Positions 22,741 to 32,989 of a stretch of DNA of 64,000 bases are shown here, piece after piece; within the stretch, counting starts at the first letter, position 1, and each line of letters opens with the position of its first letter. This stretch comes from Nageia nagi (Eukaryota; Pinophyta). The notes under the pieces are model-generated. The model saw only the letters and a list, made by a program, of their open reading frames with translations. It had not been told where the DNA came from and ran no database searches. A program made the translations under genes and the position numbers. Location of the stretch: the NCBI GenBank assembly GCA_050084985.1, contig JBITNC010000001.1, positions 109,492,001 to 109,556,000 on the forward strand. Reading direction: 5' to 3'.

Positions 22741-23578
22741 GTGTATTTGGCGTGTCATCAGGAAAACTCTTGGGGCATATTGTCTCAAGAAGAGGTGTGG
22801 AGGTGGATCCCAAAAAGATAAAAGCCATTACAGAAATGGCACCTCCAACAAATCTCAAGAAATTAAGAAGTTTACAAGGTAAAATACAAGCCATCAGGAG
22901 ATTTATATGCCAATTAATGGATAAGATAGCTCCTATGTCTCATTTACTTAAAAAAGATGTTGAGTTCAAATGGGATAATAAATGTCAAGAGGCATTTGAT
23001 AAGATAAAAGAATATCTATTGCACCCACCGGTGTTAGCTCTGTATAGACATGGAGAACCCCTTTGGCTTTATGTCTCAGCTACAAAACATGCATTTGGGG
23101 TAATGCTTGCTAAGAAGGAGGAGGATGGCAAAGAGAGGGCCATCTATTTTGTCAGCAGGACATTGAAAGATTATGAGACTAGATACACTCCTATTGAGAA
23201 GCTATGCCAATGTGTGGTGTTTGCTACTGAAAAGTTACGGCATTACCTAATCAATAGCATTACACATGTACTTACACAGGCAGATCCATTGAGATACTTG
23301 ATGTCAAAGCCTTGCCTTGATGGAAGAGCAGCAAAATGGGTCATGTTACTTCAAGAGTTTGATCTCAGGTTTGTCAAGCAGAAATCAATTAAGGGACAGG
23401 CAATCATAGATTTTGTGGCAAAATTCCCCACAGAGGATAGTACAGAGCTCAGAGAGGAATTCAAGGATGAATGTGTATTAACAGATATCGCAGAGGTTAT
23501 AGAAAAGAACTACCTGCAGTCTATTTATAACTATGATAGGACCATCGACGCTCTAGTTTTAAATGAATCTAAACCCTA
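22741..23578 (+). pseudogene. Element C RT-linked RNase H
   Basis: CVFGVSSGKLLGHIVSRRGVEVDPKKIKAI begins the connection, followed by RRFICQLMDKIAPMSHLLKK, YVSATKHAFGVMLAKKEEDGKERAIYFVSRTLKDYETRYTPIEKLC and TQADPLRYLMSKPCLDGRAAKWVMLLQEFDL. Open for 275 codons. A TAG at 23577 replaces a residue just before KLYFDGS of the next domain. This is the best reference here for restoring D, which is split after the same ITHVLTQ position. Confidence 0.92.
23508..23556 (+). repeat. Phased motif pair at the RNase H / second RNase H junction of C
   Basis: AACTACCTGCAGTC at 23508 and GACCATCGACGCTC at 23540, 32 bp apart, same family as the LTR triple. It lies in the linker between the two RNase H domains. 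Confidence 0.55.
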
Positions 23579-24136
23579 GAAGTTATACTTTGATGGGTCC
23601 AGGTGTATGCATGGGTCAGGAGTAGGAATTGCATTAATATCCCCACAGAACGACATCATTCCTATGTCTTATAAATTATCATTCGAGTGCACTAACAATA
23701 TGGCGAAATATGAAGCTCTTATAGTGGGCTTGAAGGTAGCTATAGAAATTGGTATTTCACGGATACATATTTATGGAGATTCACAACTAATAGTCAAATA
23801 GGTAAACGAAGTTTACAAGACTAAAGATGAAAAGCTTATTCCTTATAGGGATTATGTTATTAAGTTACTCACACATTTCAAAGGATATCAGTTGGAAAGT
23901 GTTCCAAGGAGTAGCAACAGACTAACAGACGCAATGGCAAGCGCGGCATCGCTTATACCATTGGAAGTTGAGAACAAAGAAGCTAGCTTCACCATCAGAA
24001 ACTTAGGAACTTCATCCATTGCTGAAGAAAGTGAAATATGTATGGTTCAAAGAGTTGGGTATGAGGAGATTCTGTGGTACCAACATATCTTTAGATATTT
24101 GAAGGACGATTTTATTGATACTACTTTTGATAAGTG
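23579..24136 (+). pseudogene. Element C second RNase H (archaeal type)
   Basis: KLYFDGSRCMHGSGVGIALISPQ, CTNNMAKYEALIVGLKVAIEIG, RIHIYGDSQLIVK, a stop where Gln is expected, then VPRSSNRLTDAMASAASLIP. The D/E/D pattern is present. It diagnoses the Tat lineage. A final stop at about 24135 replaces Trp or Arg before EQTRIKRL. Confidence 0.9.
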
Positions 24137-25333
24137 AGAGCAAACCAGAATCAAGAGGCTTACGACTAGGTACGTAATCATTGGTAATGTGCTTTACAAA
24201 AGGTCATTTAATGGTATTCTTTTAAGGTGCCTTCTTACTAAGGAAATTGCAACAGTATTAGAACATGCCCATGGGGGGCATGTGGAGGGCATTTTAATGG
24301 GAGATCAATTTTTGGCAAGCTGATCAGAATGGGTTATTGGTGGCCTACCATAGAGCATGATTGCTTTGAGCATGTCAAGAAATGTGAATAATGTCAGAGA
24401 CATGCACACCTGGAGCTTACGCCAACTCAGGAATTGAATTATGTTACATCACCATGGCCTTTCTCTATGTGGGCTATGGATTTTATGGGGGTTATTAACC
24501 CACCATCCAGTGAGGGGCATAAGTTTATCTTAGTTGCCATAGAATATTATACAAAATGGGTTGAGGCTATTCCTTTAAAAATAGCTACACAGAAACATGT
24601 GATCAAGTTCATAAAGGAATACATCATTTGTAGGTTTGGTGTACCACAAAGGTTAATTATGGACAATGGGACTAATTTCATAGGTAAGGATATCAAGGAG
24701 TTTTGCTAGAAAATGAAGATTGAGCAGAGATTTTCTTCAGTTTACTACCCCCAAGGTAATGGGCAAGCAGAGGCTACAAATAAGATGATCAAAGGGATAT
24801 TGCCCAAGAATATCAAGAAGAATGGGAGAGATTGGCATGAGCAATTATCTTATTCTTTATGGGCATATAGGACCAGTGAAAGGATAGCAACAGGTGCCAC
24901 CCCATATTCTCTTGTGTTTGGAGATGAAGCAGTTATTCCTCTTGAGATTGAGATACCATCGTTGAGAATTGCACTCAAGGACATGATGAAGGAACCACAA
25001 TATTTGGAGGCAAGAGTGAATCAGCTTGAAGCACTAGATGAAAAGAGAATCACTATGTTAGAACACCCTAGAGCATATCAAAAGAGAATTAAGAGATCAT
25101 ATGGCAAGAGAGTGGTCCCTAAGGATTTTGAGGTTGGGGATATGGTCTTGCAGGAGAATATTTCCAACACTACAGCTAGAGATGAACTTAAGGGAAAGTT
25201 TGAGCCCAATTGGGTGGGACCATACCTTATTACAGAAGTATTTGGTAGGGGTGCCTACATGTTGTCTACATTGGATGGGGAGATTCTCAAGAATCCCATT
25301 AATGCTAGGCATTTGAAGAAATATTACATTTAG
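24137..25333 (+). pseudogene. Element C integrase
   Basis: A zinc-binding part (HAHGGH then CEHVKKCE-stop-CQ, the stop at an expected Gln) is crossed by a frameshift near 24280. The core reads AMDFMGVI, then LIMDNGTNFIGKDIKEFC followed by a stop, and NGQAEATNKMIKG with the third acidic residue, so all three catalytic residues remain. The C-terminal part is intact: WAYRTSERIATGATPYSLVFGDEA, FEVGDMVLQENIS, FEPNWVGPYLITEVF, RHLKKYYI-stop at 25333. This is the end of gag-pol; no ORF3 follows. Confidence 0.92.
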
Positions 25334-25446
25334 GTGGCCTACAGGTCGATACGGGTGTCTGAGTGATATCAGAGTGTACTAAATGAATGATCATACGAGC
25401 AGATGTCATAAAAGCAAATTAGAGAGTCAGCTTGCGTTCAGAATAG

Positions 25447-25496
25447 GAGCGCCCGCACTCCATATCCATTAAGAAAGGACCACCTGCATTCCTTTA
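25447..25496 (+). repeat. Phased motif pair downstream of C pol
   Basis: GAGCGCCCGCACTCC at 25447 and GACCACCTGCATTCC at 25478, 31 bp apart, about 115 bp after the pol stop. Fourth site of this motif family in C. Confidence 0.6.
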
Positions 25497-25719
25497 TCCA
25501 GAAAATTAGTTTATTAAGTATCATGTGTGTGTCACAGGTGTTTGACGAATGATATATCCAGGAGAATATTGCTTTGAGTTTTTATGTTTGCAGACCCGAG
25601 TGATCAGACTATCATGATTGTGAGAGGAGTCCAGCTCCCATAATCAGATTATCATGCTTATGAGTGGAGTCCAGCTCCCATAGTCATCTTATCATGCTTC
25701 TTGGTGGAGTATCAGCTTC

Positions 25720-26070
25720 ATCAGTTTATCATTGTTCTACGGAGTTCGATTCTCATGCAACTGGAGTACACCTCTTGGTGCGAAGGCTCAGTTGTGTGAA
25801 ACTTAGCTCTCATACATCAGCTTATCATGGTTCTACAGAGTTCAATTCTTATGCAACTTGGTGCAAAGAGTTGTGTGGAACTTAGCTCTCACATATCAGC
25901 TTATCATTATTCTATGAAGTTTGGTTCTTATGCAACTTGGTGCGAAGAGTTGTGTGGAACTTAGCTCTCACATATCAGCTTATCATTGTTTTACAGAGTT
26001 CAGCTCTCGTGCAACTAGAGTACACCTCTTGGTGCGAAGGCTCAGTTGTGTAGAACTTAGCTCTCTCCTA
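25720..26070 (+). repeat. Tandem repeat array in the 3' UTR of C
   Basis: Four units begin CTTATCATTGTTCTACRGAGTT at about 25723, 25821, 25900 and 25979 (periods about 98, 79 and 79). The first and last units carry an extra GGAGTACACCTC segment. Shorter related pieces (GTGGAGTCCAGCTCCCAT) lie at 25625-25680. Long frames read through it only because the units lack stops. Confidence 0.85.
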
Positions 26071-26074
26071 TGTG

Positions 26075-26325
26075 TGGTTATGGTTATCATGTGTTGTTAT
26101 GTGTGTTATCATGTCTTGTCTTGTGAGTTGGTCATGTGTGTTATCATGTCTTATCATGTGTGTTATCATGTCTTATCACGTGAGTTGTCATGTGTTGTCA
26201 TGTTTTGTCTTGTGATGTGGTCTTGTCAAGTTGTCATCCGATCGACATGTGTGGTCAAGTCACTTGTCTGGTCATTGTCATGTGTGTTGTCAAGTTTGTC
26301 GTCATGGGTCATCAGCATCACGGCA
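26075..26325 (+). repeat. Degenerate short repeat (TCATGTGTTGTCATGTCT type)
   Basis: A run of GTTATCATGTCTTATCATGTG-like units of about 10-20 bp that follows the larger array. No coding signal. Confidence 0.75.
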
Positions 26326-26574
26326 AGATTATCAACTTATCAGATTATCAGACATATCAGGCTATCACCTTCTACAGCAAAATGCAAGGGGCAAGCATGC
26401 CCAAGGTAAATAGCAAAAGGGAGTTTTCTTAACCTATAAGCTTTATCATGATGTTGTTTAAGTTTAGAATGGTTAATGTTTATCATTGCTTATCAAAATT
26501 GTTTGCTATGATATTGTGTTTTTACTTTGAATGCAAAATCTCAAGTCGCCTCATGTTTCTTTCGATTTCACATC

Positions 26575-26588
26575 CAAAGTGGGGCATC
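26575..26588 (+). other. Polypurine tract of element C
   Basis: CAAAGTGGGGCATC ends exactly at the TG of the 3' LTR. Element D has the recognisable relative CAAAGTGTAGCATC before 57063. Confidence 0.7.
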
Positions 26589-28043
26589 TGTTAACACATA
26601 AAAATGAATTTATGTTTTTAAATCAATAAATTAATAAAATATGCTTGGCCTAACTATATGTCTTGAATGGATTAAAGTGATAATATCAATGTTTGGCTTG
26701 AATATGAATATTGTATGGTTTACCTTGAATATTGCATGGTTTATCTTGAATATTGCATGGGTTATCTTGAATATTGTATGGTTTATCTTGAGTATTGCAT
26801 GAATTATCTTGTTTATTGATGTGTTTATATTAAATCTTGTGAATTAATCTTATTTATGTGGATGCACGCTGACCTATGGGCGGTATTATCTATTATCTAT
26901 ATAAATAAGGGATCTAATAGTAAGTCCACAACAACAAGGATACACATGATCCTGTGTATGGTCTTGTAAGTGGCTACCCCTTAAGGTATCTCTTGGTACC
27001 ACCTACAAGGCTATGGTTTGTGTGCTTCCTTACGCGAGCTCTCCTGACATATGCGATCAATTCTAATATTACACTATAATCTAAGATATCTATACTGAAG
27101 ATCTGGACCTAATCGAGAGGTCAAAGCTATCAAGCTAGGGCCACTGGTGCTCCTTTGTGAATGGAAGAACACCACCGGTGCTCTAATACTACTGAAATAG
27201 ACCACCCGCAGTCCTCTTTTCGCATCTTTGCAGGTCACGGTGTTGTGGAAAAGGTAGCTTATCATCACTACATCACCAACATCTACATCTTTCGTTGTCA
27301 GGTACGTCCCGTGAGGTAAGTACATGAATCACAGTCTTGGTTGGTACAAGTACATTACTAAATTGGTTATGTTGTTTATTAATATCTAGAATAAATCGCT
27401 ATCCGTAGCTAGTATACAGATAATATGCTAACCTATGGGTAGTATTATCTATTATCTATATAAATAAGGGATCTAATAGTAAGTCCATAACAACAAGGAT
27501 ACACATGATCCCGCGTATGGTCTTGTAAGTGGCTACCCTTAAGGTATCTCTTGGTACCACCTACAAGGCTATGGTTTGTGTGCTTCCTTACGCAAGCTCT
27601 CCTGACATATGTGATCAATTCTGATATTACACTGCAATCTAAGATATCTATACTGAAGATCTGGACCTAATCGAGAGGTCAAAGCTATCAAGCTAGGGCT
27701 GCTGGTGCTCCTTTGTGAACGGAAGAACACTGTCGATGCTCTAATACTACTAAAATGGACCACCCATGGTCCTCTTTTCGCATCTTTGCAGGTCACGGCA
27801 TTGTGGAAAAGGCAAGTTATCATCACTACATCGCCAACATCTACATCTTTCGTTGTCAGGTACATCCCATGAGGTAAGTACATGAATCACAGTCTTGGTT
27901 GGTACAAGTACACTACTGAATTGGTTATGTTATTTATTGATATCTAGAATAAATCGCTATCCGTAGCTAGTATACAGATAATATTGAGTTTGTAGATATT
28001 TCTCTATTTATTTATTTACATGCTCAATTTTTATTGGTAAACA
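26589..28043 (+). repeat. Element C 3' LTR, enlarged by internal duplication
   Basis: 1455 bp against 896 bp for the 5' LTR. It starts TGTTAACACA, ends GGTAAACA and is followed by the TSD. The excess is one extra copy of a 559-bp block. Confidence 0.93.
26867..27985 (+). repeat. 559-bp tandem duplication in the 3' LTR
   Basis: The block beginning TGACCTATGGGCGGTATTAT at 26870 recurs at 27429 as TAACCTATGGGTAGTATTAT. Each copy contains a TATA box (26897 and 27456), the triple GACCACC motif, and sequence up to TATACAGATAATAT. The copies differ by scattered transitions and a small indel, so the event is not very recent. Confidence 0.93.
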
Positions 28044-28048
28044 CATAA
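28044..28048. repeat. Right target-site duplication of element C (CATAA)
   Basis: Perfect copy of 18488-18492. Confidence 0.93.
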
Positions 28049-29770
28049 CATTAATGAGTCATCATTGGCTATCTGATAACTAGAAAATGTAAACTTTCTC
28101 AAATGTTCTTTGGGGTCTTCTCTTCCTTTAAATGATTCTATCTTAGGAAATTCAAACCTATATGGTAGTTTCTTTTTTGGAACACTTGGATGAATAGGTT
28201 CATTGCAAATATTCTTGTAATTTAACTTTTGAAGTCCTTGAACATTCATTTCTCGATTTATAAAGTCCTTCATAAAGTCTTCTAATTCATTATCAGTTCT
28301 ATGACCTTGAGTGTGTCTATGATATCTTCGAGTATTCAGATCCTTTTCAGAAATTGATCTTGAAGTGTAGGACTCATGGTCAGAAGGAAACTTCGATGGT
28401 GGTGGAGGCAATATTTTAAGAGGTGAATGTCATCATAGAATAGGGATCCTAGGAGGTCTTTGGGATAAACCTTTTCCATGTAGATCATTTCCTTTGTAAG
28501 CAGGTTGTCTTGTTTGATTTTGAGTTTGTTCCACCCAACTTCTAGTAGAATCTTATTTTTGTTTATCATATAATTTTTGCAATTCTAATTCCTTATCCAT
28601 TTCCTTTTGTAGTAAAATTGTTGTCTCTCTATCCATCGCTTCCCGTTTATCTAAGTAAGGATCTCGATATCTTTGTATTTGACTTCCTTCAGGATTTTTC
28701 AGTTTTAAATTCTTTATTTTTTGATATTCATCCCACTGTCTTTGTTTTTCTTTCTCCATATGTAAATATTGTTCCTTTTTTATTTTTTCATCCTCTAATT
28801 CTTTAAGTTGTAATTCCTGTAAGTGAAGTTGAATCTCATGCTCATTATGAAGTCTCTTCTTTTCTTGTTCCAGGAACTCATTTCTTTCTTTGTTTGCTTG
28901 TTCTTGTTCTATGAATTTCCTTTTATCTCTAAGAATTTTATCTTCCATTTCTTTTAATCTATCTTCTTATTCTTGAATTTTAATGAATTCATCAACCTCC
29001 TTTAAAAGAGATTGCATCTCTGCAGCCTTTTTAATATCACTAGCATGTGTTTCTATGAACTTTTGACAGGATTTTGCTTTACATAATCATCGTTCTTCTA
29101 GTTCTTCATAAGAAGGTATCTCTTCTATTTTGTACTTAGATGTCCTTTTATGTAATCCTCCCTTTGAAGAGTAAGATTTCTCTATTTACTTTATTGAAGG
29201 AGCTCTTTGAGATAAATTACTCATAGGTATTGATATTTCATTTTTTCCTAATTCGAGAGATTTATGAGAAAAAGAAGTTCCCTCTTTTCAGATTAAGGAA
29301 CTAACCTTTTGATCGTCTGATAATAGATGAATGACTCTTTTATATTTAGCTTTATATAGTTCAGTCTTTGGTACCACTATGGTTTTGGATCAAGATTTAT
29401 CCTTGTCTATTTCTAATTTATCATGACTATGATTTCATTTTTCAACATTTCTCGGTAAACTAGACGATGTCCTAGGAATAACCCTATGACTAGCTAGGTG
29501 ATGCTGAATTTCAATTAACTCTTCATCTAACACCTGCATTCTAGTCTTAGTAGCAAGATCTTCTATACTTTGTCTTTGCAATCTAGATTGATCATAACCC
29601 CAATCCAAATCTTTACTTTCATAACGAACTACTCGTGAATTTGATTCATCTAAAGGAGGTGGCCTCCTAACTGAATACTCTATCAAATCCATATTATCTG
29701 AATCTATTTCTTGTATTTCAAATGGATGTTCTCGCATTTTCTTAGCGATCATACTTCTAGTTTGAACCAT
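28049..29770 (-). pseudogene. Element B gag, N-terminal half
   Basis: Starts MVQTRSMIAKKMREHPFEIQE at 29770, after a leader of about 1.8 kb. 28555-28948 is a long charged coiled coil rich in Glu, Lys and Gln (EQEKKRLHNEHEIQLHLQEL and similar). A Pro-rich stretch and the start of the gag domain (FEFPKIESFKGREDPKEHLRKF) run to 28049, where C interrupts. About six stops. The coiled coil occupies the place where A has its Gln-rich region. Confidence 0.85.
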
Positions 29771-31311
29771 TTTTAGATATCATAAACAAGCATCGTCAAA
29801 GAGAAACTCTATTTTTATCTTTTATATCATGTTTTTGAGAAAACAATTTAATGCACAAACAGCCTATATGCAAATCTACTTTTAATGATGTGATTATCTT
29901 TTTTAACTTTTTCACATATTTTTAATATCTAAGTTAAATGAACGATATGAGTTGTTTATTTTAATCTTTTTAATCTTCCTAGTTTGTTTTGACTAGTCAA
30001 GTGTTAAATAAGTTAGGTTGGGTAATTCTAATGTAATGTTTGCAAGTTTCTATGGCTTTTGGCTTGGTTCTAGATGAGTCTCCTTTTTTGATTCCTACCT
30101 AAAGGAAAGTTACCTTGGTCATCACCTCCAAGTGTAACTGGCTCTATGGCTTCAAGTGTGTTATATCGGTGGTTACAAAGAAGTAAGAATTAATGGTTGG
30201 TAGTGACATCCAACTCGTTAATGTTCAATTATTCCTTTAAGGTCTTATGAAATGCATTTAAATAAGTAAAGTGCATTTATGCATACTACCCTCCCAAACA
30301 TTCACATCCATTTATTTATCTTATCTTAATGTGATGCAACCAAAGTTTATTTTAAGTGAATCTTGACCTTAATAGACCCTGTTATTCCTTTTAATTATAA
30401 TGCAATTCATTATCCAACCTCTTAATGATGTTCATTAACTCCTTCCAGCTGTGGAAGTCTTATATGTGATAAATTCCCTCTTTTTACTAGTCACATATCT
30501 CTTCGACCTCCAATGGAGTGGTAAGAGTAGACTTAGTAAAAAGCCATTAAGTGTGGATAAATTAATTAAGTTAGGTTCAATTACTCCTCCAAGGGTCCCC
30601 TCCCTTCGACCTCCAATGGAGTGGTAAGGGCAGACCTCTTTAAGAGTGTTAATGTGAAGTATGTTTCCAAAAATGTGAATAAATTTTACCTCTTTCACTT
30701 AACTTATTTCTGATCACTTAGGATCGCTTGAAGCACAAAAGTGAGAGCATAATTTATTAAGTGAAAGTACTTAATGTATTCAAATCCCTCTAATTCATTA
30801 ACCTTTTAATGTGATTTATGCTACCAAAAGCCCGATTTATTTCCTTTAAGTTCATTCCAAATTAAATGTGATTCATTTACCCCTTCCAATTGTGGAAGTA
30901 TTATGTGTAGTAAATTACCTCCTCTTATTAGTAAGAGGTCATTATGTGTGGGTAAATTAGCCAAATTAATGATAATGTGAATGTGAAAGAAAAGAAAATT
31001 AATTACTCCTTCTTATCTGGTCTATTCTGGTCACCTTAGATCGCATGAAGCATAAAGGGAGAGCATAAGTAGACAAGATAAAAAGTATTAATGTGTACGT
31101 ACCCTTCACCCAAATATGAAAGTAAATACATAACATTTTACATAACATAAAATAAATTAATAAACAATGCATTTAATCTTTTCTACCCATTCTTATATGC
31201 ATTCTAGGCAAAGGGATCACATTCAAAAATATTCTTCCATTTTAACAATACATTATGTATTTTATTTTAATTTTTTCGAAATAACAAAAGAGGCAAAAAT
31301 GACCTAGCTAT
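29771..31311 (-). repeat. Leader (5' UTR) of element B with internal repeats
   Basis: Between primer site and gag, no gene. An imperfect direct repeat: 30445-30720 and 30884-31040 share CTTCCARYTGTGGAAGT, GTRATAAATTNCCTC and GGATCGCTTGAAGCA/AGATCGCATGAAGCA. The phrase TTCGACCTCCAATGGAGTGG occurs twice (about 30500 and 30605). These are likely structured leader repeats. Confidence 0.6.
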
Positions 31312-31452
31312 GAGTCATTGGTGTTTAGACAGAGGTTGTTGGCATTTGTATTGAGTCATCAATGTTTGATTCTAATCACTGGCATTTAGTCTGTGAAATG
31401 TTGGCGTTCCTTCTGAGTCACTAGCGTCTGATTCCAGTCGCTGGCATTTCTG
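31312..31452 (-). repeat. Seven-copy 20-21-bp array in the B leader
   Basis: Units start at about 31312, 31332, 31353, 31373, 31395, 31415 and 31436, with + strand consensus about GAGTCACTGGCGTTTGATTC. Adjacent spacing is 20-22 bp. It lies close to the primer site and LTR and belongs to the motif family also seen in the B 3' UTR and LTR and in the A LTR. Confidence 0.75.
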
Positions 31453-31578
31453 CAACAGATTTCCTAAAATACATAGAATGCAAAATTTGAAGTTAGTTCA
31501 TGGAGGAATTCAAATAACTAGAAAATAGAAAGGTAAAATCATTTTAAAACAAAAAACCCTCCTATCAATAATGGAAGG

Positions 31579-31596
31579 GCCCTCCTTCTAGCACCA
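31579..31596 (-). other. Primer binding site of element B
   Basis: On the minus strand TGGTGCTAGAAGGAGGGC begins three bases after the LTR end. It has the TGG start of a tRNA-complementary site; tRNA not assigned. Confidence 0.75.
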
Positions 31597-31599
31597 GAA

Positions 31600-32445
31600 T
31601 GTTGCAGTGAAAATAAAGCTAGAATGTAGAATAACACAAAATATGAATTATTCTTAAATCTTCACTGAACCTCAAATTACATAAAATAGATAAACATGTT
31701 ATAATTACAAAATGATATTGATTTTCAATTAAGACTACAATTGGCCCTTAGAAGTGACTTTTACAAATGCCATATGCCAAAATAAGAGTACTAGATCTCC
31801 ATTGTTTTGATTTGCTTGCTTCTCTTCTTGATATGAACCTGTAAATCCTACACACATGCAAAAGACAATACCATCAAAGCATGTATGTATAACATGAATT
31901 GAATTGAAACTAGCATAAAATAATAAAATGTATAAGCTCACAAGATTTTGGTAGCATTACCCTACTTTAAAAATGGGTCAAGATTCTCTCTCATTTGCTT
32001 TGTATTAACTTGTATTTATAGATTTTGGATGGGATATTCAAGAGGCTGGTAAGAGGAAGTGAACAGCCACTATAGGTCATAGCTAACCCCCTCTATCCAC
32101 CTCATCTTGGAGAAATGAAATGTTTTGACCTTCCCTTGCCATTTTGGTTTCTTGTTCGGCTGTTGTAGAGTCACCGGCATTTACCATATGAATGTCGATG
32201 ATTGGCTCAAAACATTGGTGACTATCTTGGGTCGTTGGTGACTGGGTTTTTAACTTTATGACAATATTAACTGATCGCCTAATAGCCAATTTTATATAAA
32301 AAGAGTCATGTGACCACCCGTTTCGCATGTACTCAATGGGGGCTATCCAATAATAGGGTTTTTAGACCTATTTTATAATGTTGCGAAGAGTTATAATTAT
32401 TTTAATGTTTACTAGTTAAGAAGGGGACATTTTTTGGTGTCTACA
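31600..32445 (-). repeat. Element B 5' LTR
   Basis: 846 bp, pair of 5384-6228. TATA (minus strand) at 32013-32022. Motifs of the TCACCGGCGTTT family at 32168, 32191, 32211 and 32231, about 20 bp apart, the first in opposite orientation to the rest. Confidence 0.93.
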
Positions 32446-32450
32446 TAATT

Positions 32451-32985
32451 GATTATTCAAAATGGATTTTAAATATGGTTCCTATAAAGAAATCAAATGG
32501 AAAATTTTGTATTTGTACCAATTTTAGGGATTTAAATAAAGCATGTCCTAAAGATGATTTTTAACTTCTCAATATAGATAACTTAATGGATGCCATGATA
32601 GGACATGAAATGCTTTCACTTATGGATGGATTTTCTGGTTATAATAAAAAAACATACTTAAAGACCAACATAAAATTGAATTTATAATACCATGGGGAAC
32701 CTTTTGTTATAAAGTAATGCCCTTTTGTCTTAAAAATTCTAGAGCAACATATCAAAGAGAAATGACATACATTTTTTATGATTATATGCATGATATCATA
32801 GAAGATTATGTTAATGACTTATTGGCTAAGTCTAAAATAAGAGTACAACATCTTAAGATATTGATAAAAATATGTGATATATTGTTAGATTTAATGTTCA
32901 ACATCTTAAGATATTGATAAAAATATGTGATATATTGTTAGATTTAATGTTCATCTTAACTCAAAGAAATGTGTTTTTTAAGTAA
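32451..32985 (+). pseudogene. Element A reverse transcriptase, C-terminal piece
   Basis: DYSKWILNMVPIKKSNGKF, NFRDLNKACPKDDF-stop, MLSLMDGFSGY, FCLKNSRATYQREMTYIF and the catalytic box changed to YVNDLLAKS (D to N, a G-to-A change). A perfect 53-bp tandem duplication follows. Dead by several independent lesions. Confidence 0.87.
32846..32951 (+). repeat. Perfect 53-bp tandem duplication in A RT
   Basis: Two identical 53-bp units (32846-32898 and 32899-32951), beginning CAACATCTTAAGATATTG. 53 is not a multiple of three, so it also shifts the frame. Identity inside an old, decayed gene points to a late event. Confidence 0.95.
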
Positions 32986-32989
32986 CTTC

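Larger units (their letters stand above)
18493..28043 (+). mobile_element. Element C, Tat-lineage Ty3/gypsy, 9.55 kb, youngest of the nest
   Basis: A complete element: 5' LTR, primer site, gag, protease, RT, RNase H, second RNase H, integrase, a 3' UTR with tandem repeats, polypurine tract, and a lengthened 3' LTR. It is inserted in B gag with a perfect TSD. The LTRs are very similar apart from the duplication, and the coding region has only about fifteen stops and two frameshifts, far fewer than A, D or E. Innermost position and best preservation agree that it is the most recent of the three nested elements. Confidence 0.95.
5384..32445 (-). mobile_element. Element B, Tat/Ogre-like, about 17.5 kb without its nested insert
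   Basis: On the minus strand the order is: LTR 32445-31600, primer site, long leader, gag (split by C), protease, G-patch-like linker, RT, RNase H, archaeal-type RNase H, integrase, ORF3, three-hairpin cluster, antisense PMD ORF, 3' UTR, polypurine tract, LTR 6228-5384. Both LTRs begin TGTAGACACC and end TGCAACA on that strand and differ by scattered substitutions and small indels (a few percent by eye). The large size, extra ORFs and dual RNase H are typical of Tat/Ogre elements. Every coding domain is interrupted. Confidence 0.93.

Noticed and set aside
25664-26413. Overlapping Ser/Val/Cys-rich ORFs after C integrase
   Set aside because: They run through tandem repeats in the 3' UTR. Several frames are open at once, which is a composition effect.
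31312-31452. CRISPR-like array of evenly spaced repeats
   Set aside because: The genome is a plant. Units are degenerate, contiguous and about 20 bp, with no conserved-repeat and unique-spacer pattern and no cas genes.
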